Assembly: GCA_021234155.1 (NCBI GenBank) | Contig: JAJEKV010000058.1 | Span: 5,220,600 to 5,284,599 of the forward strand | From: Isoetes taiwanensis | Lineage: Eukaryota > Streptophyta > Lycopodiopsida > Isoetales > Isoetaceae | Reading direction: 5' to 3' | Length of the DNA: 64,000 nucleotides | Part shown: in pieces, positions 46,362-57,504 of the stretch | Numbering within the stretch: the first letter of the stretch is position 1 | Layout of the letters: each line of letters begins with the position of its first letter | Notes under the pieces: generated by a model | What the model was told of the DNA's origin: nothing | Database searches by the model: none | What the model saw: the letters and a program-made list of their open reading frames with translations, nothing else | Position numbers and translations under genes: made by a program

Positions 46362-47720
46362 GCATGCAGGCACACCTAAATGCCCTGGACACATTCTGCC
46401 AGGCGACGGACATGCGTGTCAAACTGGCCAAGACTAAGGTGGTCCTCATATCCTCCTCACGTCATCCAGCACCTCCGGCGCTCACTTATCAGGGGCAGAT
46501 GGTAGAGGTCACACCCAGCTACAAGTACTTGGGGTTGGAATTTCCGTCCTCAATGTATTGGAATGCATCCATTCGCCTTCGGGTGCGCAGGTTGGAAGGC
46601 GCTGTACGCAATGCAAAACAATAGTCACAGGGCAGAGCTGTATGACTGGGGCCACCAGTCACATTTGTTCCGGGCACTGGTGGAGCCAGTTCTTCTGTAT
46701 GGGGTCGAGGTGTGGGGCCCAGTGGTGTCCTTGGCGACTTGGAACGACTTGGAGCAGGTCCAGAAGGCATTTTTGACGCGGGCACTTGGGGTCAAGCCCT
46801 CAGTTCCATATCAGATCTTGTTGCAGGAGACAGGATTCATGCCCCTGCAGCATGCGGCCCTCGATAGACACATTGTTTATTTCCACAAGGTGGCTAGCAT
46901 GGGTGACACTCGGCTCCCGCACTTGGCTTACGCTGTGGCGATGAGCCCGCAATGACTCAGGGCTTGTTAGAAGGACAAGAGAGCCCAGTGGCTGGCGCGC
47001 TGGAACGTAGAGGCACATAGGTGCACCCAGGTGCACACAGACGCCGGCCGGGATAGGCTGAGGGGGTATTTGGACTCTTGTTTCATGGGGAAGCTCTGGG
47101 ACCACAATGCTCTGGAACAGGTAGATGGCACACTACAAACAGCACATAAACCCCACCCTGGTTCGAGGCTCACAGCTCTGCCTGCGTTCTCAGTTGCCCA
47201 TGAAGAAGCGCAGGGATCGCCAGCGTCCATTGAGCGGGGGCCCACTATCTTCGGCTTGAGACGGGTCGGTGGATTGGAGAGCCGCGCCAGGACAGGCTTT
47301 GTCAGTGTTGCCCGCTGGGGGTTGTTGAGGATGAAAGCCATGCCTTCCAGAGCTGTCCAGCCTATAGTCAGATCCAGGCTCGCTACGCCCTCTTGGTGCG
47401 ACACAGTGCGCCATCGCGACGAAGCTACTTCAAGACGCCGCCGATTCGATCCCTTGGCTCCTACCTCCAGGAGGTTTTGGATCTGCGGACTCACCTCTGT
47501 CCCCGCGCGCCTACCTGAGGTGCCGGGAATTCATGTGTATATGTATATTTGTACAGCTACCAGCAGGCTTGTTCCTGCGACGGTTTTTCCCTCCTAAGGG
47601 GGTTTTTTAATCCGGGTAGCAACGGGCTTGCTGCACCCGTGTAATTTGGGTCCCATAGGCCGATTGGCCTCCGCGGACGATAAAAGAACCTTCCTTCCTT
47701 CCTTCCTTCCTTCCTTCCTC
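46362..47720 (+). mobile_element. LINE 3' part: end of reverse transcriptase, 3' UTR and CCTT tail
   Basis: The frame 46362-46624 (KLAKTKVVLIS, YKYLGLEF) and, after a frameshift, 46613-46955 (FRALVEPVLLYGVEVWGP, LEQVQKAFLTRALG) match the C-terminal part of LINE reverse transcriptases. Further degraded coding runs to about 47520. The 3' UTR contains GACGGTTTTTCCCTCC, a GGGTTTTTTAAT turn and GGCCTCCGCGGACGATAAA. It ends in a CCTT microsatellite (47690-47719). E2 inserted here, so the LINE's 5' part should lie left of the window. A second 3' end of the same type lies at 59090-59280. Confidence 0.75.
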
Positions 47721-48200
47721 TAATCTGCATTTGATCTTGCTTATTCATGTTCGTTGGGTAGAAGCATGAAAGGGTGATTGAATTTTTTTGTATATTGATG
47801 TAAAAATTTGAACTGGGTTAAAGTGTTTGTAATGTACATTTTGAATTTTACATGGAGTTGCCTATCATTAATAAAGGCGGTTGACGTACAATATTCTCCA
47901 TAATTATACCAAATCCTCCCGAAATCTTGTACTAGCTTCTCTATCAATAAAATCTAAATATCTTGCCTCAAAAAAAAAAAAAAACTTTGGCACATTTTGA
48001 ACTTTCCTCACCGATCAAACATGGCTCGGATTCTACCTCAACGAAAACTTGGTCCGAATCGATTATAGCTGCTCCTAAATCGAATGCATTTCAAGAAACA
48101 AATGTATCTTGAAGAAATTGAAATCCCTTTCCTTCAAGCGATAATACAAATCCCTTCAAGCAATAATTCAAACCGGTTAATAATCTGATTTTTTGTGCAG
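47721..48200. other. Intergenic, A-run and direct repeat
   Basis: It holds a 21-bp word GGGTAGAAGCATGAAAGGGT plus G (47756-47776) that recurs exactly at 57177-57197, an AATAAAATC signal followed by an A run (about 47968-47984), and a likely 3' splice site TTTTTTGTGCAG ending at 48200. Confidence 0.5.
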
Positions 48201-48201
48201 G

Positions 48202-48981
48202 ATGTTGTATACCCTTTCTGCAGAATGGATCGATGTCTTAAAGCACCAGTTGAAGAAGAAACCATGGAAGAAGGATTGGACTCTCATGCAAGCACTTCGA
48301 GGTCAGCATCGGGTTCAGATTTCAATTCCTCCTGTTGATGAAGTTTCGGAAAGCACTGTTACAAGCAGGCAAAGAAAATCGAAACAGAGGGTTTGTAGGG
48401 GTGGATACGTGACAAAGCCAATTAGAAGAAAGGTGAATGCTTCTGTAAATCTCATAATGAATGAGGTATCTAATTTGACTCCAAAACATCAAAGTATATT
48501 TGCAAGAAGATTATTGCAGGACAAAAGATTGCAATTCCTATTTGAGTCAGTCATTGGAAGGCTTCAAGAGGCTATCATGAAAACAGATCTGGTAAAGAAT
48601 TTAAAGGATGGCCTCCAAGACGTCAAAAATGCAAATAGCAATGACAGACTTGCTGCAAAGCATTCTGTACTATCTATGGTGGTTGGAGAGGAAGGAGAAT
48701 TACAGAAGACTTCACTAGCAGCTAAGTTGCTGAAAATACATCCTAGAAATATGAAATTAGCAGTGGAAAGAAGGAAAAGAATGTCACTAGGTGGAACAAA
48801 TCTGTGGGCATTAGCAGGTCGAAATCCAAGAACAAATACGATAGATCAGGCTATGAAGGATATGGTTGCTCAGTTTTGGTTAGATAACTCAAAGGTTTCA
48901 CCAAAAATTAGAGATGTCATGAAGAAGAGGACACAACCAATTCAATATATTGACATTACACAGTATGTAATCGTAATTTAG
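48202..48981 (+). pseudogene. N-terminal part of a DDE transposase-like gene
   Basis: About 259 codons start at an ATG just after a strong splice acceptor (TTTTTTGTGCAG). The region is basic, with SRQRKSKQRVCRGGYV and KLLKIHPRNMKLAVERRKR, consistent with DNA binding. It ends at TAA-like stops after KKRTQPIQYIDITQYV. The context, 1 kb before a DDE-like protein on the same strand, suggests it is the first part of the same transposase. The family is not certain, and a host gene cannot be excluded. Confidence 0.5.
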
Positions 48982-50001
48982 TCAGAATTGCATCTTGTTT
49001 TTCAGAATAAAGATGTTTTTTTATTTTGTAACACCGATGTAAAGTTTATAGATTTCTTTACTTTTTGGCATAATAAAGATGTCTTTTATTTTGTAACACC
49101 GATGTAAAGTTTGTAAATGATTTCTTTACTTTTTGAATGTAATGTAGATGCATGTCGCCCTAGTTGTTCTACATGGAAATGTCAAATTATTTCATGGCAA
49201 CACGCACATGTATATTTGTTTACATGTATATTACGGATGTATATTTGTTTACATGTATATTCCGGATGTATTGTAGATGTAGGCGAAAGAACTAAGAAGA
49301 AATTAGTGTGGAGATGTATTAATTGTCAAAAATTATGTGACTTCATAGTAAATGAAATAAAATTCATGTCGAATGTACATGTATGTGTGGGAGTTTAGGG
49401 TCTTGAATATGTAAAAGATTTGTATGTAATGTAATGTAATGTAATGAGGTGACTAATTTTATTTCCTTTGTAATTTTACAGTGAATTATTCCGTAATTTT
49501 ATGGATCGGGTATCCGTGAGGTTCGGATTGGGTTTAGGCAATTTGAATACTTAAAACCTTCTTGCATTAGAAAGCTAAAGGAAAGAAAACACATGTTGTT
49601 GCGTGAAACATGAGCAATCGGATCTGCACAAGCAGGCATTTAATTTGATGAGGTCAAGACTCCATGAAAATTGTTCGTGCAATTGTGGTGTAAAAGCATC
49701 CGAAGCTCATCTTTGGAATATGTCAAGCCAAGAACAAGACATTTGATAATGTTAGCACATTTTGGAGGGCTATGGTATGTGACAGAGCAAAACAGCAACG
49801 AAAGTGGCATAAGCTACAATGTATCAAATCGATTGTGGAAATTGTGGGAAACAATTAATTGAGTTGTGTCCAAGAGAATACAAGGGAGCAGATTGATCAA
49901 ACGCTTGATTGGCAAGTCTATGGTTACGTTAATGAGCCCCAAGAAAGAAAGGAACTTCACTAAGACTAAAGCTAATTGACAAGAAAGGCAGCTCCAGTAA
50001 T

Positions 50002-51318
50002 ATGTTGGATAACATGTTTGATCATATGTCGAAGTTTGTATATCATAACTTTGTGGCACATTGGCAGAGCAAACAATTCAAGGAATCCATGAAGAGTCTT
50101 CGTGATGATACCGTATTATCAGTTGTTGACTTCTCGGAGAATTATACTTTGAAGCCATTCAACGAGATTCAAGCACAACATTGGTACAATGAACAAATCA
50201 GCATATTGGTCCACATCACGATGTTCAAAATACAGGGTAAAATGAGGAAATGTGTGCACTTCTTTATTTCAGATGACAAAACACATGATACTCACTTTGT
50301 ACAAAAAGCATTCAAGATGCACCTCAATTGGCTGAAAGAAAATGGTGCTGGTCATATGAAATACCACTTAGTTTGGTCTGACGGGTGTGCAGCCCAATTC
50401 AAGTCGAGAAGAGCTTTCTATCATGTAACTAGGTATCATCAAGTTAATAAGATCAGAATGCACTGGAATTTCTTTGGCTCAGGACATGGGAAAGGCACAC
50501 ATGACGGAGAAGGAGCCATAGCCAAACTATGGCTCGAGGCAGAACAAAGAAAAAAGGATGGGAAAGTGATAAAAAATGCAGAAACTGCATGTGAGGTTCT
50601 TGAAGAGAAAATTTCTGATGTGGAAAGGGTATTTTGGAAGGTGTCTGACATTGACCGTTCCCAAAGATTTGATGTGCTCCCAGTGAAAGGGGTGCAATCT
50701 CTTCATTGCGTATCATCCATAGATCCAAATGATCCAACAAAGTTAATGTGTAGATCTCTTTCATGTTTTTGTAAGGCATGCATCAATTTTGATTGGCCTG
50801 CTTGTGAGAATGCTGATCATTGTGGCAGGTGGGAGTTGAGAAAACTAGAGCCCCGCAAACGGGGACAATGTTGAAGAAGATGGGAGTGCGAGGCGGAGGA
50901 CTTGTGGGCAAATGGCGTGGACAATGTGGATGAGACAACGGTCTGCGGGTTGGAGATTATTTTGCATCATTCACATCCCCGGACAATTATGAAAGGGTCC
51001 CTTATTATCTCATCCAAAGGTAATGAAGTGAAACATGCCCTCGAAGAAGACACCAAGGATGACTATGGAAATGAATTTTATTGTGGTAATGAAGTTATAG
51101 CTGGTAACTACTTTGAATTGATTCTTGGTTGCCATCAAAAGTACAGGCTTATTCAAGGAAAGAAAGTTCTTGTCCATCCCGAGTCAGTAATTGGGGTGAG
51201 ATTTCCATTGAAGCCAGTCAAACATAAGATTAAAGGTACATCTTATGCATATGAACTGACTAACTATTGGCATGAAATGTTGCTGGGAAATTTGCCAGAG
51301 ATTGTAGAATCTCTGTAA
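50002..51318 (+). pseudogene. DDE-type transposase-like catalytic region, with internal stop
   Basis: The 290-codon frame contains SVVDFSENYTL (Asp43), VWSDGCAAQFKS (Asp127) and FFGSGHGKGTHDGEGAIAK (Asp168/Glu170), an arrangement consistent with a D-D-D/E catalytic core. A Cys-rich finger follows (CRSLSCFCKACINF, CENADHC). After TGA (50872-50874) the same frame continues to 51318 (YRLIQGKKVLVHPESVIGV). The stretch 49480-50001 holds related but frameshifted coding (VKHEQSDLHKQAF, CSCNCGVKASEAHLW, CGNCGKQLIELCP). I cannot assign the superfamily. The copy is decayed. Confidence 0.6.
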
Positions 51319-51519
51319 TATGTTAACCTGTTGTTGAAGTAACTTAAACTGAATGTAATCAGAATGTGAACCAGATTAAAACACAAACATTAGTATATTG
51401 TTTATATAGTTCCAAGACTGTTATACTTAGTGTAAGTTGTAAAAAATACTGTAAGCAGAAGGTCTCAAGATTCAAGATTCAAGACTCAAGATTCATCCAG
51501 AAGGTTCTGCAGTGTGAGA

Positions 51520-51860
51520 TCAGCAATGGTCATGTTCCCGAAAATTGTGAGAAGAGTGTCCAGGACAGCTGTTTGGAAGTTGGTGAAGTCTAACTGAAGC
51601 AAGACATGTGCTTCTTCGCTTACATTGCCATTTATGATAGAGATTGGTAAAGTATGATTTGAGGCTATTGAATCTCCAAACCTCAGCCCTTTTCAGCACT
51701 TTGTTGACTGCTTTTGCATGCACAACTTCCTGTTTAAGTTGAATGAGAATACTCTCTAGTTCTGCTTTAGATAATTGGGATTCCTCATCCCCCTTGTCCG
51801 CTGCTACTCCCATAGCTCGATCCATGCTTCCAACATTGTTAAGTCTCCTCTGTGCATCTG
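51520..51860 (-). CDS. Possible exon with coiled coil, unknown
   Basis: After an acceptor-like CTACACAG, a minus-strand frame reads QRRLNNVGSMDRAMG, LSKAELESILIQLKQEVVHA and AVNKVLKRAEVWRF, a Leu/Glu-rich helix likely to form a coiled coil. It ends at 51520. It could be the last exon of the minus-strand gene at 55321-56815, but the link is unproven. Confidence 0.35.
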
Positions 51861-52259
51861 TGTAGAACATCATAAGCAATTGTTAGATTAGGAACAAAAG
51901 CATGTTTAAGAATAGGAGTACCCACGAACTTCGGATTTGCCTCTCCGTTTGATTTTGTTCAATTGGTTTCCCTGTTCGGCATTGATCTCCTCAAGAATCG
52001 GTGCGCCAGGTGAGTTTGCATTTGAATTGGGGATATGGATTGTGATCTAGTCGTTCGATCTCCTCCCGCCATCGGAATCAACCAGTCACCACAGGTAAAA
52101 AAGGAATTTTTATCCCTGTCTATTCCCTTCTCCCCTGTTTCTGATATGGCTCGTACCATGCCAATGATTTGTTCAACATCCTTTTCTCAAAATCTTTCCC
52201 ACTGTCCTCTTTTTCTGACCCAATTGGCCAATGGTTGATGCTGGCATATATCCCACAAG

Positions 52260-52620
52260 CCTAGCTCAAATGAAAGGGCTATACTCATTGAGGAATATTC
52301 CTTTCAATGTAATAAGGAATATTCCTTGTAACTATGGGTGCACTTAAACAAACTAAAGAATATTCCTTTGAAGGTAATAAGCAATATTCTTGATAACTAG
52401 GCACTAAGGAATATTCCTTTCAATGCAAAAAGGAATATTCCTTTCAAGGTAATAGGAATATTCCTTGTAACTATGGGTGCACTTAAACAAACTAAAGAAT
52501 ATTCCTTTGAAGGTGATAAGGAATATTCCTGATAACTAGGCGCCAAGGAATATTCCTTTCAATGCAATAAGGAATATTCCTTTCAAGGTAATAAGGAATA
52601 TTCCTTGTTATCACTATATT
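52260..52620. repeat. Palindromic GGAATATTCC tandem array
   Basis: About twelve copies of AAGGAATATTCCTT occur, arranged in higher-order units of about 120-130 bases that also contain GGGTGCACTTAAACAAACT and GATAACTAGGC. Each core is a perfect palindrome. Confidence 0.85.
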
Positions 52621-53262
52621 GTTGACTCACGCTTTACCAAACACAATATGCATAGGTACACAATATGCCTTAACATAATCCATTCATTTGGCATTTGTTG
52701 ATTTGGCAATTGTTGATTTGGTAACATGTGGAACATTGAATGCATGTGGGATATTTGAGCCCATTACTAAAAAAAAGGGTGGACTAGGATTACATCTTGG
52801 ACAGTTATGACACGCTGGCCTGTAACTGAAGATTACAAGCCAGCGAGCCATAACTTTTCAACATCTAATCTCTATCCACACTTATCAATGAAGCAGCAAA
52901 ACCCTATTTATATATGCACACGATTTTTGTGATATATGCATGTGGGATATTGCTAACTTTGTGTTAGGGTTGTGCTAACTGCATACCAAGCAATTGGTCT
53001 CATAATATGGTTCAACCTATACATTTTACATTTGCAAAATTATTGAGGTGGGTGGATCGGCTCCCGAGGTGTGAAATCGTATGCATGGATACATCCCTTT
53101 CCTCTTCTGCCTAATTCCCAAAACAAAATCGTATGCATGCAAACATCCCTTTTATTCCCAAAATTCTGCCCTGCAGCTTCATTCCGTCCATTCCGTCCCC
53201 ATCGTCTATTCCGCCATCTCCTTCACTCCTTCCCCATTCCGTCCATCTCCTTCACTTCCGCC
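52621..53262. other. AT-rich intergenic, no gene seen
   Basis: No supported coding here. Repeated ATGCATGTGGGATATT words and, just before 53262, a pyrimidine-rich stretch that could be a 5' UTR for the small ORF at 53263. Confidence 0.4.
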
Positions 53263-53568
53263 ATGGCCAAGTTCAAGACCACACTCCGCAGGAACACTAT
53301 CCCGGCCATTGTGCCTGCTCCTCCCCCGCCAGCACGGTCCTCCTCTTCCTCCGGAGAATCCTTGTCTTCCTCCGGAGGCCACCCAGTTATAGTCAGGGCG
53401 AAGTTCACTCCACCAGAGGTGGAGAAGCTCATCATGGATCATCAGGCTGTCGCTTCGTTGCGGGTGATCGAGTGGGTGCATGAGGCTTACCTCGACGAGG
53501 AGCGACTCCTCGAAATGAAGATGTATGCCATGGAGGACGACCTTCATATAGAGCTGAAGATGGCCTGA
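53263..53568 (+). CDS. Small unknown protein, about 101 residues
   Basis: The ATG in the context GCCATGGCC follows a CT-rich leader. The protein starts MAKFKTTLRRNTIPAIVPAP, then has a Pro/Ser-rich segment. The C-terminal half (EVEKLIMDHQAVASLRVIEW, YLDEERLLEMKMYAMEDD) looks helical and is more structured than its AT-rich surroundings. GC content is much higher than in flanking DNA. No family recognised. It could be one exon of a longer gene or a captured fragment. Confidence 0.4.
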   Translation: MAKFKTTLRRNTIPAIVPAPPPPARSSSSSGESLSSSGGHPVIVRAKFTPPEVEKLIMDHQAVASLRVIEWVHEAYLDEERLLEMKMYAMEDDLHIELKMA

Positions 53569-54169
53569 AGATCAAGCCTTGTTTTTGTAATCCCCACGGT
53601 TTCAATTTTTTGGTAATAGTCCTTGTGACTATTCTTTGTAAAGCTTTTAATTAAATCTGAGAACTTGTTTTGCAATAGTCCTTGTGACTCCATTTTTGTA
53701 AAGCTTTTTCATTAATGAGAACTCCTCTTCTCTACAATTTGTTGTGACTATTTTTTTGCTTTAACGTTCTCTCGAAGTTTCCTTTGTTCTTTTAGTTAAT
53801 CGAACTATTTCTATCCTTTTTCAGTATAGATATAAGAAACATGTTTGGTACTTAGTTTGCAACTCAAGTTTTTGGTGCAACTCAAGTTAATGCAGGTTTT
53901 GTCATTAATTATAAAATGCAAAGTACAATTACGTAAATAGTATACCAAAACAAACATTAAAGCCAACAAGGAATTTCAAGGTGCGAATTTATGATGCGCA
54001 CACTAACAAAAATATGGTAACCAAAGAGCCAATAGGAAAATATGTTCGAGTATTTTTCTTTAAATGCATCTTGAAGCATCCGAAGCATCCGCCAAAATTT
54101 CTGGATGTTGGTCCGAAACCTCTTGAACAACACCCACCGCATGAAATGAACACTAAACTGTTAGGGTGT

Positions 54170-54965
54170 GTATACCACACCAAACCATGCACCATACCAT
54201 GCCCCACACTATCATATTCACTGAGAGCGAGCACATCCCACCACACACCACCATTCACCACACACCCCACCACACACCACACCATTCACCACACACCATA
54301 CACCATAGACCATACACCAACTATCATATTCACTGAGCGAGCACATCCCACCACACACACCACACCATTCACCACACACCCCACACACACCACACCATTC
54401 TCCACACACTATACACCATAGACCATACACCAACTATCATATTCACGAGAGCGAGCACATCCCACACACACCACACCATTCACCACTCCCCACCACACAC
54501 CACACCGCATTCACCACACACCATACACCATACACCAAATGGAGGGTGTGGGGAGGTGCATGGAGTGTGGTGGTGGGGATGGTGGTGTGGTGTGTGGTGG
54601 TGGGGGTGGTGGTGGTGGTGTGTAGTGGTGTGTGGTGGTATGATGTGGTGTGGTGGAATGTGGTGGTGGGGTGTGGTGGTGGTGGTGTGGTGTGTGGTGG
54701 TGGTGGTGTGTGTGGTGTTGTGGATTGTGGTGTGTGGTGTGTGGTGGTGGGGTGTTGGTGGGGGGTGGTGGTGGTGGTGGTGTGTGTAGTGGTGTGTGGT
54801 GGTATGATGTGGTGTGGTGGAGTGTGGTGGTGGGGTGTGGTGGTGGTGGTGGTGGTGTGGTGGTGTTGTGGTGGTGGTGGTGTGGTGTGGTGTTGTGGAT
54901 TGTGGTGTGATGTGGTGTGGTGGAGTGTGGTGGTGGTGGTGAAGTGTGGTGGAGGGGTGTGGTAT
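54170..54965. repeat. Strand-flipped CACCA / TGGTG low-complexity block
   Basis: 54170-54540 is built of CCACACACCA and TTCACCACAC words, with CATATTCACTGAGNGCGAGCA repeated three times. From 54541 to 54965 the plus strand switches abruptly to GGTGGTGTGG words. The halves are thus complementary and can fold into a very long imperfect hairpin. Long open frames on both strands are artefacts of composition. Confidence 0.85.
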
Positions 54966-55320
54966 GGTACAAGGTCACAAAATATATCAGTCGAAACAAT
55001 CAAGTAACTGTTTTGATTGACAAAAAAGGGTACAAGGCTTCTTTAAATCAGAAATCTTCTTTCTTCAAAAAAAAAAAACTTACATAGTCATAAAGTATAC
55101 TATCAGTAGTATACTATTCAGCATAGTGTCATTTACACATTCCTTATGATAGGAAATGTGAACACAAATGTGAACAACCTCAACTTGAACTTCAACAGCA
55201 GCTTCAGGACTGTTTTCAATGTCGTCACCAACATCTTCAGTAATTTTATCTGTAAACACGTCAACGTAAGTTTCAAAATACAAAAAAAAAATAGAAACCC
55301 TGAAAAGGAGAGAGAATTAC

Positions 55321-56815
55321 TTTCTGGGCTTTCTGCTAGTTGCTCCAATAATAGCAGCTCGTCTTCAACAGGTGGGATCTCTTTTTGGAAAACAACCTCT
55401 GCTGCAAAATATTGAACATTAGTGAACTCTAACTACAATAGATGCAATCTTAATGTAATCAGAATGTAATCACCCTACCTTCCACATACCCCTCTGTCTC
55501 CAAATCCTGCACTGATTGCTTATGAGTTGTTGCAATTCTCAAAGGTGATGTAGATGTGGATGGACTTCCAACATCGATAGCAGCAGCATCTTTTGTGCCA
55601 GGTTCAGCAATTGGGATGTCTGAGAATGGTAAATGCAACCCCTTCCCAATAACATTCTTCTTTTCACCTACAACATGAAATTTTGCTATATTCAGAACTT
55701 AAGCATAGTGCACGAAACATGAATTGTTTAGTTTACTGCCGCAGTTTTACTTCTTCCTTTCTTGATACTACCGATGTCCCGCATTGACACAATTGGGTGT
55801 CAACAAAAATGTAAACACTTGATTCAGAATCAGGGGAGATGTAGAGTAGATAGAAGCAAAATCAAGAAGAAAAACAATCAGATGCAAATCAAAACAGAAC
55901 AAATGTTAATTACATGCAAGTAGGTTTTTACTACAGGCAAACTTTCTGCTGATAATGTAACGACAAAATAGAAGTACATTAGTGTACATAGCTATCACAA
56001 TGTAAAGGAAAACCAAATACTAAATTCAAATGCATTTCAGAACAAAATATTTTATCAATACACCCTATCAAATACATCATTCAGCATTGAATGTAAAGGA
56101 AAGTCAAATACCAAATTCATATGCATTTCTGATCACATGTAAATGCAAAGTACAGTCAATGCAATACACCCTATTAATACACCCTATAAAGGAATTCCAG
56201 AAAAGCACTTCATGGCACATGTAAATGTAAAGTACAGAAGCAAATACATTTCCTCTTTACAGTAAAGACAAAACCACGCCAAATCAAATGTTAATACAGT
56301 TATGTACATGATGGAAACTAACTACATCTAAGTACACTCAAACTAATTATGTAATCAAAATAGAAATAGATGTACCTTCGGAAGGGATTCCTAAGCAGTG
56401 TCGCAGGTCCTCGGACCATGAACAATCATGTACACATGTATTCGTCGTTGAAACCCTGAATACAAGACAAAATAGACAATATGTATGACCACAAAGTGGA
56501 GATATTACCATGGTCGAGTCAAGGCAATCATTGCAGCTGCTGCAAGTATTGCTTATATGTGAGAATGAAGCGCTCCGTCTTGCTGCGAGTATGGGAGCGG
56601 GCTGCAGGCCTATCGGATCTGATCTTTCCAAATGCTTAGTCATCTCCTTTATTCTATTCTCACAGTTGGAATTAACTTCCAAATCCTTGCTGATTTTTTC
56701 AATGGCAGCTTCTAATTCTTGCAAATCAGCCTTTAAACAATCAATGGGAATCATTAGAGCATCTAAGTCAGCAATATAACTTGATTTCTCCTCCTCTAAA
56801 TGGGATGCCAAAGCC
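55321..56815 (-). CDS. Spliced gene with coiled coil and RING-like finger (partial model)
   Basis: Three minus-strand exons are visible: about 56815-56376, 55667-55479 and about 55402-55321, each bounded by AG/GT. The first encodes a coiled coil (LKADLQELEAAIEKISKDLE) then a C3HC4-like finger: CNDC, PLCGHTYC, LFC and CVHDC, spaced like a RING domain. The second reads LHLPFSDIPIAEPGT and STSPLRIATTHKQSVQDLE, and the third IPPVEDELLLLEQLAE. A further possible exon is at about 55260-55150. If real it may be an E3 ubiquitin ligase-like protein. Neither terminus is defined, and it could belong to a transposon rather than the host. Confidence 0.5.
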
Positions 56816-56971
56816 TACTGGTTAATATCTGTTTCCATCCTGATTAATCTCTTCCCAATGCACATGACTCCCTTGTTCTGGCATCTGTGATGCCTCATCT
56901 ACTTCCTCACCTTCCACGTCCATCTCATGCATATCATCATCAAGAAGGATATCTTGGAGAGTGTCCCTCAT

Positions 56972-57084
56972 CTATGGGTTGGAATTCTGGCATATTATCA
57001 ACAGTTTGGAAAGCTTCTCTTTGCACCAGTTTAGAAAGAGAAGCTTCCCAAACTGCCAATGATATGCCAAAATTTCAACCCATG
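56972..57084. ncRNA. Near-perfect foldback of 113 bases, miRNA-precursor-like
   Basis: The arms 56972-57022 and 57034-57084 are complementary over 51 bases with about eight differences, all transitions, and an 11-base loop. The arms contain CAGTTTGG and AAGCTTCTCTTT. The geometry fits a young plant MIRNA hairpin or a small inverted duplication. Expression is unknown. Confidence 0.4.
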
Positions 57085-57504
57085 GAGGAGGAATTGCTCC
57101 TCGCTCATATGCATTCGGGAAAAGGTTAATCATGTCAAAGGAGATATTAACCAGCGTTTGCATCAATTTGCTAACGGGGTAGAAGCATGAAAGGGTGGGC
57201 AAAAAAAGTGCCCGTATTTTACATTTACAAATTCAAAATGTAAGGAAATCCCTCCCCCCCAGACATTATTATTCTTGGAATGAATCATTAATAGGGCAAA
57301 TAATTTTGAACTCTCCTCCCGCGCTCTGTTCAACCTTCCTCCCGCTCGAACCTCCATAGCCGAAAGCTTGACATCCATATTCGAACCTCCATAGCCAAGA
57401 TCAGGACCTCCATAGCCAAAAGCTTGCATTTTCAGAGAGCTGAAGCACCAGGGAAGAGATCATGACGAAGCAGCTTATCTCCTCGCAACAAACCTGTAAA
57501 GCCC

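Noticed and set aside
54443-55007. Thr/His/Pro-rich and Val/Gly/Trp-rich ORFs
   Set aside because: They come from low-complexity CACCA/TGGTG sequence open on both strands.
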